Shown here: positions 22,108 to 33,341 of the stretch, in pieces
How positions within the stretch are numbered: the first letter of the stretch is position 1
Layout: every line of letters starts with the position of its first letter
Source of the DNA: Gaeumannomyces sp. JS-464
Taxonomy: Eukaryota; Ascomycota; Sordariomycetes; Magnaporthales; Magnaporthaceae
DNA length: 64,000 bases
Assembly: GCA_002197995.1 (NCBI GenBank)
Contig: NGZR01000003.1
Location: 620,001-684,000, forward strand
Direction: 5' to 3'
Program-made: the position numbers and the translations under genes
Notes under the pieces: model-generated
What the model was told of the DNA's origin: nothing
Database searches by the model: none
What the model saw: the letters and a program-made list of their open reading frames with translations, nothing else

Positions 22108-22430
22108 GGGTGCTGAGTGGTCACGTAATGTGGATGGAGTGTGACGTTTAAACTATCTCGAGTACCAATAGCCGAAACACTGGCTTTTCAGGTTGACTTT
22201 CGGGAAATCGATTGGGATTTGAATTTCGGGGCGGCCCGTGGTTTATTAAATATATCCGAACTTCTAGGAAAGGACAGAGGGCTTATACTTGTGACTCTCA
22301 GACAGGACATGGTGCACATGGTGTCTTTATGACGATTGATCAGGTAATTACTGCGGTAACATTCGGCAATAATTAGAGACACTTCTCCTGGCTCCTCGAC
22401 TGTCACCGGTAAACCCTCTCTGGCATCTTG
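22108..22430. other. Intergenic, no feature seen
   Basis: 323 bp between two minus-strand genes, moderately AT-rich. Presumed promoter of the F-box-like gene and 3' UTR of the broken gene to its right. Confidence 0.4.
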
Positions 22431-23576
22431 TTAAAGTGTCCGCGCCACACCCAACACCCTCGGCGGCACGGGGTTAGCCTCGAAATAAGCGGAATTGTAA
22501 AGCAATAATGAGGCGAAAGTGGGGACCTGAAAGAAAGGGTCATCAAAGAAGACCGGATTCAACTGAGCCGAGAGGTACTCTTCAATAAATGGAAGACAAA
22601 GCCCGACTTGTTGGACCAGCATCCAGCGAGGTTTCGGGTTCAGCAACCCAATGCGGTGTAGATTCTGCCGGTCCTGGGCCAACGGCATACACATGTAAAG
22701 AAAAGGCAGACCGTCATCATCCAGCTGCCCGGTCATGTTGGACCGGCCCAGCCGACTCGGGGAACTTGAGCGGCTCGGTTATTGCAACCCGGCCGATCGT
22801 AGGGACCAGGATATGTACGACGGGCAAAGGCCCAAGCCTTGGCCGTGCCTCCTCAACGATAAAAGCAAAAAGCTCATCGAGGTCATGGTTGTAGCCGAGG
22901 AAGGCGGGCCCAAGGGATCTTGTCGGTTGAGGTTGTCAAAGTGCGCGTGCCAGGTCGTGCTCTGGTTGAAGACGAAAAAGAAGTGCGGCGTCGCTTCGGC
23001 TCGGTGCTTCTCGATCATGCTGCGGACGAAGGAGTGCACGTGCTGCGGGAACTTTTCTCCACGCGAGTTGACCGAGTAGACGTTGTCCGAGATGCGCTCA
23101 AGGCTGTTGCCGATCCTGGCGGCCTCCTCGGCCAGCTTTTGATGTGCGCCACCGCGGCGGTGCTTGCGAGGAGACTACCGGCGTTCACAAGCTGGTCAAC
23201 CACGCTGGGCTTGGCGAAAACCTTTAGGTCGTCGGAGATTTTGGCGCAGCGCGTCCGTCAGGCCGCCCGTTCCCGCTTGAATCGCCGATGCTGGCTAGAT
23301 GGGCCTGTCTTAAAAGCTCGATGGCCTTGGCTTGCTCCAGGATCGCTTTTGAACACCGGCTGTGCCTTCTTTCTGCTGATCTTTCAGGGAATGGTTGAGA
23401 ATGCTTTCGACCACCTTCAGCTCCCTGACCTCGGGTGAAAAGCGATCGTAGACGGCGAGTAGCGCGTTGATATCATTGGATCCCGTATTGATTATGTCAA
23501 GTATCCGCCCTATCTGCTCCTCGCTGAGAAGAGTCTTTTGGAGGACATGGCGTATAGTATCATTATTAGCTGCCAT
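22431..23576 (-). pseudogene. Frame-broken hypothetical fungal protein
   Basis: The minus strand starts cleanly (MAANNDTIRHVLQKTLLSEEQ) and ends cleanly (PPRVLGVARTL then TAA). Between these, coding-like segments follow one another in changing frames: EQAKAIELLRQAHLASI; SDDLKVFAKPSVVDQLVN; a block around 23,130-22,940 with QHVHSFVRSMIEKHRAEA and FFFVFNQSTTWHAHFDNL; then FLGYNHDLDELFAFIVEEARP and LVPTIGRVAITEPLKFP; and the last 101 codons. That is at least four frame switches in 1.1 kb. The order of segments is continuous and each is ordinary coding sequence, so it is a single gene, either pseudogenised or hit by several sequencing indels. I do not recognise the family; the aspect of the QSTTWHAHFD block suggests a large group of uncharacterised Sordariomycete proteins. 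Confidence 0.5.
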
Positions 23577-25089
23577 AGGGAATGTGGGGGTTAGATCCGA
23601 GTATTATTGCTGGAGTTGCTTGTAGCAGCGCAAGCAAGGCGAGCAAGAGAGGATGAGTAAGGGGAGAAAGGGGGAAAGGAGGGAAGTGAAGCAGGAAAGA
23701 AGGTAGCCCGTTCCTGGGATGCGCCCATGGATAGGCATTTTTGCTTCTTCTCCTCCCATCGAGAGGAAATTACCCAATTGCCGAGTTAGAATCGATTGGG
23801 CAATAGGCGCCTGGTCTCGAGGAGATCGAAGCAAGCTAAGCCAACCAGACATCGTCGAGGCTCGTCAGCTGGGGCCATACTCGGGTACCTAGGTATCAAG
23901 AGTAGGACACTCCATGTTTCAAGCTCCAACCAGGTCAAGCCACATCCCGCATTGCAGGAAGTAGTGCAACCGCACCAGCTCGAAGGTGGGGAGAGAACAA
24001 GGCGTTCTCGAGAGCTTAGAGATTCGTTGGATGTGATTCATAACCTATCGCGTCGGTTGGGGCTTCGCACGAAGCGACAATTATGCAGGCTGCGAAGCTT
24101 CAATGCAGCTACCCGGCCTTTCGCGCAGGTTGGCTTATTTGGTAGATAGCAGCGTGACGAGAGGAGCGATAGATGTGTTAGCCATAGGCATTCGTTTCCG
24201 GGGGTCAGACGCGAGCGATAAAGCTGCGTTCGCCGAGGGGAGCACAGTTGGTTGTGTGGATAGGGGCGAAATTGAAGCAGCAGGTGCTTCAGTATGCCGG
24301 GAGATGGCAGAACTTGGGTGCTACCTAGGAGGTTATGGCGATGCGTGAGACCAGAGAACTTAAAAAAAAAAAAAGAAACAAATGCTACAAGCCTGTATCT
24401 GTTGTGGTGGTGGGCGCAGGCGCAATCGTGGGGTTCTCGCTTCTTTTCTCGGCAAAGTGGTTCAGGGGCAAAACCGCTGCCAGCTGCAGCCAGGCGACAA
24501 ACGTCCTCCAAGCTCGAACTTGATAGACAGCTACCTGGAAGCCATCTGGTCTATATGGGTGCGGAGTGGCCGGTCACTTGTGGGAAGTATGGATTGAGGC
24601 CGTGAGAGCGTGCGGCGATAGTGGCGATCAGGTGGCTGTGGTAGAAATGTTTCTAGCAAGCGTAGTCAAATGTCCACCGACTGACCCTGGGCCTCCCTAT
24701 CGCAGCTGCACACCCACGGCAGAGGTCACCAGTCAGCCAAAGAATCATGAGAGACGCAGTGTAGGAAGAATCGTATTCGAGTGCGGGAGAGAGAGATGAT
24801 GATCTGCGGTCAAGAGTGTTACTTTGGCAGTCCGCCCCTGCCAACGGCTCCGCCACCCCTGACACAAGCAAAAAGTAAAAGTGGTAGGGTATCAATTGTA
24901 CAGACGATATTTCAATACATAGAATGAGAGGTATTTGGATGAGCTCCCCCTTGCTGATGACACCAGCTAGGCGATGGCGTGATCCTGTCACGGCATGGAC
25001 AAGGGGAGGAAGGATTAAAAAAAAAAAATTCATAGCCTCATTAGATCATCGACACCCAAGGCTGTCACAGCGAAATTAAATCCCCCGGC
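23577..25089. other. Intergenic, no gene seen
   Basis: 1.5 kb without a recognisable frame. Contains a poly-A tract at about 24361-24374 and another at 25018-25028. Presumed promoter of the broken gene and 3' UTR of the protoglobin gene. Confidence 0.4.
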
Positions 25090-26051
25090 TTATGCATTGC
25101 CGCTCGCCTTCTCTTTCTCGTTCGATGTGCTCCCGGGCTGGGCGCCGCTGAAGGGACATATGCCGGCACTGGCAGTGCCGGACCTGGGTATCCTGGCGGG
25201 CGAGGCCGGGGGCTTGGTGCTCTTCTGATCGCCAGCGGCATGCGGCGAGGATGTAGAGGTGGGTGATGAGGCGGACACGGCGTCGGGAACCTCCTCATCG
25301 TCGAGGATCTTCTTGCCGTGAAGATAGCCCTCGTCCTCGATAATAATGGTGCCCTCGTCGTCATCGTCGCGGAACTCAGCGCCGTCGCGCACCTGCCACT
25401 TGGCCATGAGGTCGTTCTGGATCCAGATGACCTTGCCGAGGGCCTTGACGAGCGCGATCTTGCGGTTCATGGCCAGGCGCGGGTGGGACAGGATGGCCTC
25501 GCTCATGATGTCCTGGATGAAGGCCAGGCACGCGCCGAGGTGGACGTACTCGACGTGCAGGGGGTGTGCGCGACCGAGTCCGACGTGCATCATGCTGGAG
25601 GGTATAAGTTAGTAATCTGTTCCACGCTGTTGGGTGGGCGTGATATAGCATGTACATACCCGACCTTGTCCAGGTACTCCCAAAACTCCATCTGGCTGGG
25701 GTCGGAACACAGCTTGGCGAGATAGGCCCGCAGGAAGACCTTGCGGTGTTGAATCTGGGGGCTGTTCTCGTCCGGGTACTCGTCCATGGGACCCTCGAAG
25801 CTAGTGCTGCGAGTCGTGAAAGCGCGTGCCGTGACATCGTATTGCAGCAGCTTCTTGTAGACGATGTTGACGACGGCGGGGATCAGGGCGCGCACGTATT
25901 TGGCGCCCGAGATCAGTGCCTCGATGTCGCGGCTGCCGAAATCAAGGAAGCTGTGTAGATAGCGGACGCGGGCCTCCAGGTTGGTGTACAGGTCGCGGCG
26001 CTCGACGTGCATACGCAGTCGATCACTTGCGAGGCCCATCGTGGCGGCCAT
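25090..26051 (-). CDS. Fungal protoglobin (globin-sensor domain protein)
   Basis: A single-domain haem protein of the protoglobin/globin-coupled-sensor fold. It is expected to bind O2, CO or NO; its physiological role in fungi is not established. Two exons, 26051-25660 and 25594-25090, with a 65-bp intron (25595-25659, GTATGT to CAG) give 298 aa with an open frame. Family landmarks are LHSFLDFGSRDIEALISG near residue 35, YKKLLQYDVTARAF, RKVFLRAYLAKL, FWEYLDKVG, then MMHVGLG and HPLHVEYVHLGACLAFIQDI, and ALGKVIWIQNDLMAKW. By comparison with the globin-coupled-sensor consensus I-G-x-x-H-x-x-I-G-L, His134 in MMHVGLG should be the proximal haem ligand; the splice site lies two codons before it. 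The last 80 residues are acidic, then Ser/Pro-rich (disordered tail). Start is at the first ATG of the conserved frame. Confidence 0.92.
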
Positions 26052-28082
26052 GTGGACGATGTGTGGCAGAAGAAAGAAGAAGGGGACGAGCTACTAAAAG
26101 GTGCCGAATTAGGAAAGTCGGTAGGTAGGCAGATCTTGTCTGCTTAGTCTGATGTCTTTGATAGTGGTGTTGCATCCCATCCGTCTGGGGAAGACATCGC
26201 CCATCCTTTATACGTCCATCTCAGATCTCACGGCGAGCCCCTCAGCAAAGCCTAGCTGGCGGAAGCCTTTCCCCCACTGTGGGTATCAAACCCCTCTGAG
26301 CGCATCGCGCATCCAAGGCGTCAGGCTGGTTCGAGCAAACAGGCAATGGCAACGGCAAAATGGTATGATGCCCTGTGCCGCCATGGCCAGACAACTTTGT
26401 GGCAGTGGATGTGGTTCGACAAACGAACTGTGGGCCCCCTGGCCACACCCCGGCCTTACCTGATGGTGAGCCCACCACACCACTCAGCCAGCCCGATCAA
26501 GCAATTGGCCCCACCGTCTAAAAATCACCAGACCGTGGCTTTCTGTTTCAAAAGCCGCCAACTTTGGGGTTCTCTGATTTGACACCTCGGATCTCTGCTG
26601 GCGGCTTGTCGAGTGCTGCATCTACCACCCACGTAAAACGTACCGCAAGCTGACAACTGCACGGAGCCCAAGCCTACTCAATAATCTTTGAGAGCGAAAC
26701 CTTGTTCCGAATCGAGGGCTATATGTGCTGCTGATATTGACAGCCGCGTCCGTTTGCGGGTGCGGCCCCCTCGAGCACCACGCTGACGTCCAAGCGCGGT
26801 AGGCGCTGTCTGTTGGAGACTTTAGGCAATGCGACAGCGCACACCGGCGGGCTCCGCACCTGATGCGCCTTCTCCCGCGCATGCGCCTAATCGGGCAGCC
26901 TCTGGCCCAAGCGCCCCGTCTCCTCGGTCCACTCGACCCTGGGGCCTGAAGCTGTCAAGTATCCTCCGAGCACCCCCGGTCGCCCGCCCGGCCCACTGGG
27001 CTGGGATAGCTCCCAAGGTCTGTGTTTGCAGGTGGCCCTTGAAACAGCAGTCCCCGCCTGTGACGACGGCTGGCGTTCATGGAAAGTTGGATAGCGGCGA
27101 AAAGAAGCCACCAGGATGACTTTCCGAGCGGGCCAGCTCGGTTGGTGGTCCGCTTGAGTGTCGGGACCGCGGATTTCGGCGGCCGCGGGTGCCTGGGAAC
27201 GACCCCAGCCACGCAGCACACGAGGTCGTGTGCCCGTTGTAAGTGAGATCGGATCGGACCCTGCGGGTGTCTCTATCTCATCACGTCGCAGTCCTGCCGC
27301 CGGCCTTGTCCTTGTCTTTGCTTGCCCTCAACTCTTCGTATCAGAAGATCTCGCAGGTTCCCCTGCCTCCAGCCGGGGCCGTTGGTATGGGGGTGCCGTG
27401 CACGGTCGCGGGCGCGGTTGAGAGCAGCGTCATGGAGCGGAAGTGGACAACCTCAGACGTCCGCCCTGTTTGCCAGAGGGGTAAGCGAGGGACAAACTTC
27501 AATATTTGCCTTGATTTTTATGGGGGCAGAGCAATTGGGCCTCGCCATCGTGGTCGGACAGGACATGAACACACTGATATCGCTAGCTCCCATACCCATC
27601 TCTCCGCATCGTCCCAGACGCAACCCCCCTCGTCGCCCTCCGCTTTGGCGTCGCTCTGCGTCCTCCACCCAGGCTCAGCGCCCAACCACGTGGGCGTGGT
27701 GAGGTGGCGAGGGGCGTTCCAACTTTGTGCTATACGCGATTCGGCTGCGTGGTGGCAAGCAAGATAGTCTCCGCGGGGAGGCTTGAGAGCTGGGCTGTCG
27801 AGGAGCTGCCTTTCTAGGTAGGTGGCCACGGCGACGTTCACGCACGGCCTTTTGCGGCGCTTGTTCCATCTCGTCTTCCCCAGTGACTGCGCGAATCGCA
27901 ACCCCTGATTTTTTTTCATCAGCGCCAAGCAATTGTGCTTGGGTCAGCATCACAGAAACGAAGCAAGAAAAGGAGTTAAAAAAGAAAAAAGAAAAATAAA
28001 GAAAAAATTGGGAAAAGAATCAGTAAAATACATGCTTTCATTTCCCCCATAGCTCGATTGACCGTCGCCAAACACCGGGAAA
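26052..28082. other. Intergenic, no gene seen
   Basis: 2.0 kb upstream of the protoglobin gene and downstream of the first BTB gene. Frames on both strands are short or low-complexity. An A-rich stretch lies near 27,975-28,020. No repeat or RNA gene recognised. Confidence 0.4.
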
Positions 28083-29244
28083 CTAAGAGTAGACCACACC
28101 AATATCCAGCGCCCGTTGCCGAAGGTGCTTATAATTGGTCTCAATCAACAGTGTGGCCGGACTTTCGAGGAGAAGATCGACTATTGACAGTATTGACGAG
28201 CTAGGGCCGCACTTCGTATGCTGAGTAGGGCGGCCGCTATGGTGAATCCGGCTTCTCTCCACCACAATCCCTCCAGCGATCTTTCTTGCCGTCTCTTCCA
28301 AGTCATGGAGTATCAATTTCTCGTAACTTATAGGTTTTGGTGACGGTAGTAGGCCAGCGGAATTGAGAGAAGCGGTAAAGGAACCAAGGATGGCCAAACC
28401 ACAGTGTTTTCTGTCAAGCGCAGTTACACCTTTTTTCTCATGCGGACTGGCATCGCCCAGAGCAGGCTCGCGGCAGATATTGCCAAACCCGTCCACGGGG
28501 AAGTATTCGTGCCATAAGGTTTGGAGTGCCTCGACGAACAATCGCGTTCTCGCCAGCTGAGTTGTCTTTATGCGCGCTGTTTTGACGTGGCGTCAGCGAC
28601 AGCGTCTAAGTGAGTCGATACTTGGCACCACTTACTAAGGATACCGGTCGAGTCCAGGGGCGCTAAGTGGCTTGCCGTCAGTGGCATCAGCGACGCTGGT
28701 TTGGATTTCCAAAACAACTCCCGGCAGCCTTCTCGAGCATGCCCCGGTTCCCAAGGACCCATGCTATCCATGCGGTTCGGGCATTGTCTTCGGTTGTCCC
28801 TCGGTTTTGAGTTTGGGCAGATTGGCACCAGGCCTTGGCCCAAGGGCCCAAAGGCTCCGTAATATCGTATTTGTCGATGCAAACGCAGAGTTGGTGAAGA
28901 TCTACAAGCGTCATAGAGTGGGATATTTCCCGGAAACGACTGTGAAGAATGCTAAGGAGAATGCGGATGGATGGGGGATGATCGTCCGGTAGTTCAACTA
29001 TCCAGGCACTACCATCAGTCGGTTGTTTTTCCGTCCACGGGCCATTTAACATGCGGTTGAATACCGGCGACCCCCGCGACAGCGCTCGAGAGCAGACTGT
29101 GAATCTGGCCTGGTCTGAGGCCTCGTCGCCGCCCACGATGAGCTGGAGGTCGCCCAGGTCGTCAAACGACACTTTCGTGGTTGACAAGCCCCCGGGCGCA
29201 TCGCGGGCTGGAGGTTTCTCCTGCGGCTTGCCCGTCGTCGCCAT
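28083..29244 (-). CDS. BTB/POZ domain protein, copy 1
   Basis: BTB/POZ domains dimerise and often serve as adaptors for Cul3 ubiquitin ligases or in transcription; the specific role is unknown. Starting at 29244 (MATTGKPQEKPP), the BTB core begins SFDDLGDLQLIVGG, then RFTVCSRALSRGSPVFNRML, IVELPDDHPPSIRILLSILH and VDLHQLCVCIDKYDI. Exon 1 runs 29244-28636. A 59-bp intron (28577-28635, GTAAGT to ACAG) leads to exon 2 (28576-28083), which ends KHLRQRALDIGVVYS. One base is missing in exon 1, best placed in the GGG at 28720-28722 (CCC on the plus strand); restoring it gives 1,104 nt (367 aa) and joins GMLEKAAG to LAPLDSTGIL, which matches copy 2. It is a paralogue of the gene at 32154-33174, with the same domain layout and intron position. 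Confidence 0.8.
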
Positions 29245-29760
29245 CGTGACGGGCAAGATATGTGGTGGGCCGGGAAGTCGGTGTTGGCTGACCGCGAAGG
29301 AGCGGGAGAAAAGAGGGGAGAGTGGGGATGGAGGTTTGACTGGCACGCCGACCAAGAGGGGACGCGGACCATCCTATACAAAACCTATAGGGACCATGGT
29401 CCGTAGTATTTTTTGGTCGACGTGACTGGCTGCCTAGATGCGAAGCAGTAATTGGCGGCGCACTGACCAGCCCAAGAAAAAGAAAAAAAAAAGAAAAGGA
29501 AATCCCGCCTTGGGGTCCCTTCCAGGGTGAGAAGAAGGTCGGCCAAAAAGTCAAAAACAGAGGACCATTCATCCCACCGCAAGCCCTTCCATCCTTGTAT
29601 GCTTTCTTGCGAAATCCGAATACTTTCCATCTTATCCTACTCCGATTCCTTTCGCTATTGTTTCATCCATTTCCGTTTTCGTTCCTGTCGTTCCTCGCTT
29701 ATCAACCGAAGTTTCTAAAACAAACACAACCAACTGGGGGCGCCCAAACCGAGGGGCGTC
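29245..29760. other. Intergenic, BTB copy 1 promoter
   Basis: 516 bp between the BTB copy 1 start and the 3' end of the glycosidase gene, both on the minus strand. Pyrimidine/purine tracts occur near 29,475-29,500. No coding seen. Confidence 0.45.
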
Positions 29761-32239
29761 CTATGCCTTTCCAGGAAATATGTTAACCCGAACTCCTGGG
29801 CCAAGTGTGACAGAGCCTCCTTCAAGTATGATTTCTTCCCCGTCCACGTTACTATTCTGGATTGACAGCGTGCTCGCGCCTGGGAAAACGGCATTAAGAT
29901 CGAGCTCGAATGTTCGAGTGGTTGATGCCAGATTCTGCAGCACGAAATATGGCAAGCCAGAACCCTCTGCCCCCTGGTCGCCTGGACGGTAGGCATACCG
30001 CAACCTGTAAGCCCGCTGGTTCAGCGTCACAGAGCAAGGACCGCTGACACGCGGAGCAATGCGCAGGTCTGCAGGGCCTAGCGTAGCCCGGACACCTAGA
30101 TACTCGGCCATCAGCACCCAGGTGAAAACACAAGGATATTCGTAATAATGAGCGGCGCCGTGCCAGGGCGGGCCGTCCTGGTAATACACGTGGTTCATGT
30201 CGTACCGCTCGCCCATGACGTATCCGTCGCGCTTCCCCATCTCGGCCACCTTGCGCAGCTGCGCGAGCACCACGTCGCCGCGCCCGCGCCGCGCCCAGAA
30301 GGCGGCGTCCCAGCACCAGTACCGGCCGGCGGCGCAGAGGTCGTAGGGCCCGCCGTCGCCGATCTCGCTGGGCGTGTACTCGGCGACGCGCGCGGCGAGG
30401 AAGCTGGGGAAGCGCTGGTACTCGCGCTCCTCTCCGCGCAGGAGATCGAGTACCCGTTTCTCTTGTTCCGGCGACGCGGCGCCGAATAGCACAGGCAGCT
30501 CGTTGGCTAGCAGATGGAGGTGGTCGTGGACGAGTCCCGACCGGTCGACCCAGTCTACGAAGCGCGAGTGCTCCTCGTCCCAGTACCCGACCGGCAGCGG
30601 CTTGGCGATGGCCTCGTGGAGCTTACGGGCGAGCTCGTCGTAGCGTCCGGCCTGCTCATTCTTCTCTAGTAGCCGCTCCAGCTCGGCCATGAGCTCAAAG
30701 GAGCGCATGGCCAGGGCGGCGGCTAGCGTCTCCCGTCCGTCCTTGATGACCTGGTCCTCGTAGTAGGCGTCTGACCACAGGCGACCGAGCGGATCGATGC
30801 AGCCCTCGACGCACGAAAGGGCGCCTTCGAGGTCGGAAAGGTGCAGACTTAGCCAATCGAGGTCCTTGGTGCGGGCGACATACAGCCAGACAGACTCGGC
30901 GATCTCGACGTTGCCCGTGACGAGGAACATGACAGCGTTCTCGCGCCCGTCGAGGCTGTTGCGGCGGACGTGGTACTCGCGCACCCCCGACGGCTGGACG
31001 GCGCAAGGGTCGCGCCAGAGGCCGCACGGGTCCTCGCGCATCAGGCGCAGCTGCAGCTCCATCATGCGGCGGACGACGTCCAGGTCCAGGGCGCTGCCGG
31101 CGGCCAGGCGGCCCTTGATCTGGAACTCGTGGTCCACGTCGGGGTAGGTGCCGACATACTTGTCCGCCAGAGTGCTGATGACGAAGCCGGACCAGTCAGG
31201 GTAGGCGGACGCGCGTGTTCGCTCCACGACGCATGGGAGCATCGTGCCCCAGTAGAAGCCGGCCAGGGCATCGGCTAGTTCGGCGCCCCCGGGAAAGTCG
31301 AGGGCGTACTCGGCTCCGTGGACGTCTGCGTGGGGCCGCGGTGCGTGTGACGCCAGGACGGCTTTTTGAGTGTGCACCGTCACTGTGACTATCGTCTTCG
31401 GTTCGGCACATTCCGTGTCCGTGCCCGTGCCCGTTTCTGGGAGCTGGCACTCGCCATAGCAGACCGAGATGGGCGTGTCGGTGCATTCGGCCTCAATCAG
31501 CCAGGCACAGTTGTCGGGCGAGTCGGCAGATGCGGGAAGCACCCAGCACCGCCCCTTTCCCTGGAGCACAGCCTTGTCGATTCCCTTGTCTTTTGGATCG
31601 CTGGGCAGCACGTACTGCTGTCCTTGGGCCTCGTCCAGCACAAAGACAGGGCCAGCTGGGAAAACCAGCTGGATAGAGCCCGTTCCGGCAACCGACCATC
31701 GTCTCCCGCCGACTCTCTCAAGCCTGGAAGCCGACAATGGAAGTCTGGATCTGGCCATGGCCGATGATATACGTCAGAAGAAATGTAATCTCTCGAGAAC
31801 CATTCCCCTTGAACAAGATATCGAGCATGTTGGGAGTGCTCGGGCACAGGGAGACATTAGTAATGATTAACTAGGTCGCAGAGAATTCTGATGCGTGCCA
31901 ATTTACCTTTGGGGATAGAGCGTCGTAGGCGATGTTAAGGTTTGCACCGTCAGGGATCAAACCTACGATGGCGCTTCCCTGCCCAGCTCTTCGAAAAGGG
32001 GCTGGTTGAATAATAGTGTATGGAAGTGTGAAAGCGGCCAAGCTGGCTCCTTGGCCAGCGGCTTCAAGAAAGCTGAAGCCAGCAGCCCAGCGCTGGCCTC
32101 TGCCACCCCGTATCGCGAGTGAGCCCGCATAGGCCGGGGTTGCGGTCTCCAGTATGGCCACCTCAAACACGGCATCTTCGTCTGCACCCTCGCCCACGCC
32201 ATGTTCAACTCCGTCGCCGTCTCTGGCCTCAGAAGGCAT
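29761..32239 (-). CDS. Six-hairpin (alpha/alpha-barrel) glycoside hydrolase-like protein
   Basis: The main frame (31758-29761, 665 codons) shows the layout of six-hairpin glycosidases, the fold of GH63, GH78 and related families. A beta-rich N terminus ends near PGGAELADALAGFYWGTML, and an all-helical barrel follows, with RRNSLDGRENAVMFLVTGN, LWSDAYYEDQVIKDGRETL, GYWDEEHSRFVDWVDRSG, AAGRYWCWDAAFWARRG and DGPPWHGAAHYYEYPCVFTW. A C-terminal beta domain (SGPCSVTLNQRAYRLRY ... VNIFPGKA) completes it. The substrate cannot be told. An upstream exon is likely: 32239-31907 encodes AAFTLPYTIIQP and SAIVGLIPDGANLNIAYDALSPK before a GTAAAT donor. The segment between (NGSREITFLLTYIIGHGQIQ, about 31,800-31,740) is in another frame from the main part. 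So the 5' end contains an intron plus at least one indel; I could not fix it exactly. No clear signal peptide. Start uncertain. Confidence 0.7.
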
Positions 32240-33174
32240 GGCCCAAGTCCCACCGACAGAATTCTTTGACGACTTGGGCGACCTCCAGCTTCTCGTCGGC
32301 GCCGAAGGCCCGGATCAAGTCCGATTCATTGTCTGCTCCCGGGCGCTTTCGCGGGTGTCGCCTGTGTTCAAATCCATGCTGGGCGGCCCGTTGACAGAAG
32401 GGCGTCCGGGAGACACTGGAGGCGACTGGATTGTGGAACTCCCAAAAGACCCCCCCGAGTCGGTCCGGATTATCCTTGCCATTGCCCATGGCAGTCTTCA
32501 GCAGGTTCCTCAACATATGGATCTTGAGTCTCTTCATCGGCTTTGTACTTGTATCGACAAGTACGACATCTCCGAGGCTTTAAAACCCTGGTTGGCGGCT
32601 GGTGTGCGGATGAAAAATCAAAGACGGCACCCGGAAACAGAGCGGAAGCCAAAGTCAAAGAAATATGGATAGGCTGGGTCCTTGGTAACTTGAGGATTCT
32701 TGAGAACGCGGCTCAAATTGCGTTCTCCGAGGCGCAATTCTCAGAACTCGCGGCGCTGAAGGCGCTGGACTCGACTGGGGTTGTCGGTGAGTGGCGCTGG
32801 TTCACCTTGTTGCCTGGCTCGACTGACACTGGCGAGGGCAGACTACATTACAGAGATGCAGCTGAAGACCGCCCGCGCGATCGTGAACACGGTGCAACGT
32901 TACTGGTTTGACTTGAGCGGGCTTCCTGCCAAAAACAACACCCAAGATCTACGACAACTTCCAGGTGGTGGGAATCATTCGCGCAGCAAAAAAAATCGCC
33001 GAGGAAAGCAGTGTGGCTTGGGGTGGCAGAGCGTTCGGCCATAGCAAGTGCAGGCCTGGCGGGAAGCTCACGGAACGGTTGAACGAGATCCTGCTGGATT
33101 TACCCCCCTCTGTGCCCAAGTTCGCCCACAAGCATCTGGCTGAGCGAGCAAAGAAAATTGGTGCCTGGTATTAG
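32154..33174 (+). CDS. BTB/POZ domain protein, copy 2
   Basis: Paralogue of the gene at 28083-29244, in opposite orientation, beyond the glycosidase gene. The BTB core FFDDLGDLQLLVGAEG, RFIVCSRALSRVSPVFKSML, WIVELPKDPPESVRIIL and LCTCIDKYDISEAL aligns with copy 1. A 55-bp intron (32787-32841, gtgagt to ggcag) lies at the same place as in copy 1, after ALDSTGVV. Two frame breaks: one fits a missing A in the A5 run at 32613-32617, the other an extra G in GGG at 32919-32921. Corrected, the exons (32154-32786 and 32842-33174) give 321 codons plus stop, ending HKHLAERAKKIGAWY. Translation may begin at 32154 or at the inner ATG 32238; copy 1 does not decide it. Shares its 5' region with the divergent glycosidase gene. 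Confidence 0.8.
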
Positions 33175-33341
33175 ACGGAGGGAGGCCGGATGCACGTCTG
33201 GCAGCCAGTTTCTGAGCCCCTCGTTCTGGCATATTGACCGCTATTATGTATTACATGACGAATTACAGTATCCTTGCGTAGTCTCTCCTCAGTTTGAATA
33301 CGATATGCATCCCTGTACGGCCAAAGCCGCAGTCATACAGT

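Noticed and set aside
22920..23438. 172-codon plus-strand frame
   Set aside because: Antisense of the broken hypothetical gene; the minus-strand segments form a coherent order with good ends.
29761..33174. A biosynthetic or defence gene cluster around the BTB/glycosidase trio
   Set aside because: No synthase, transporter or regulator is linked in a pattern I recognise; neighbours are ordinary surface and housekeeping genes.
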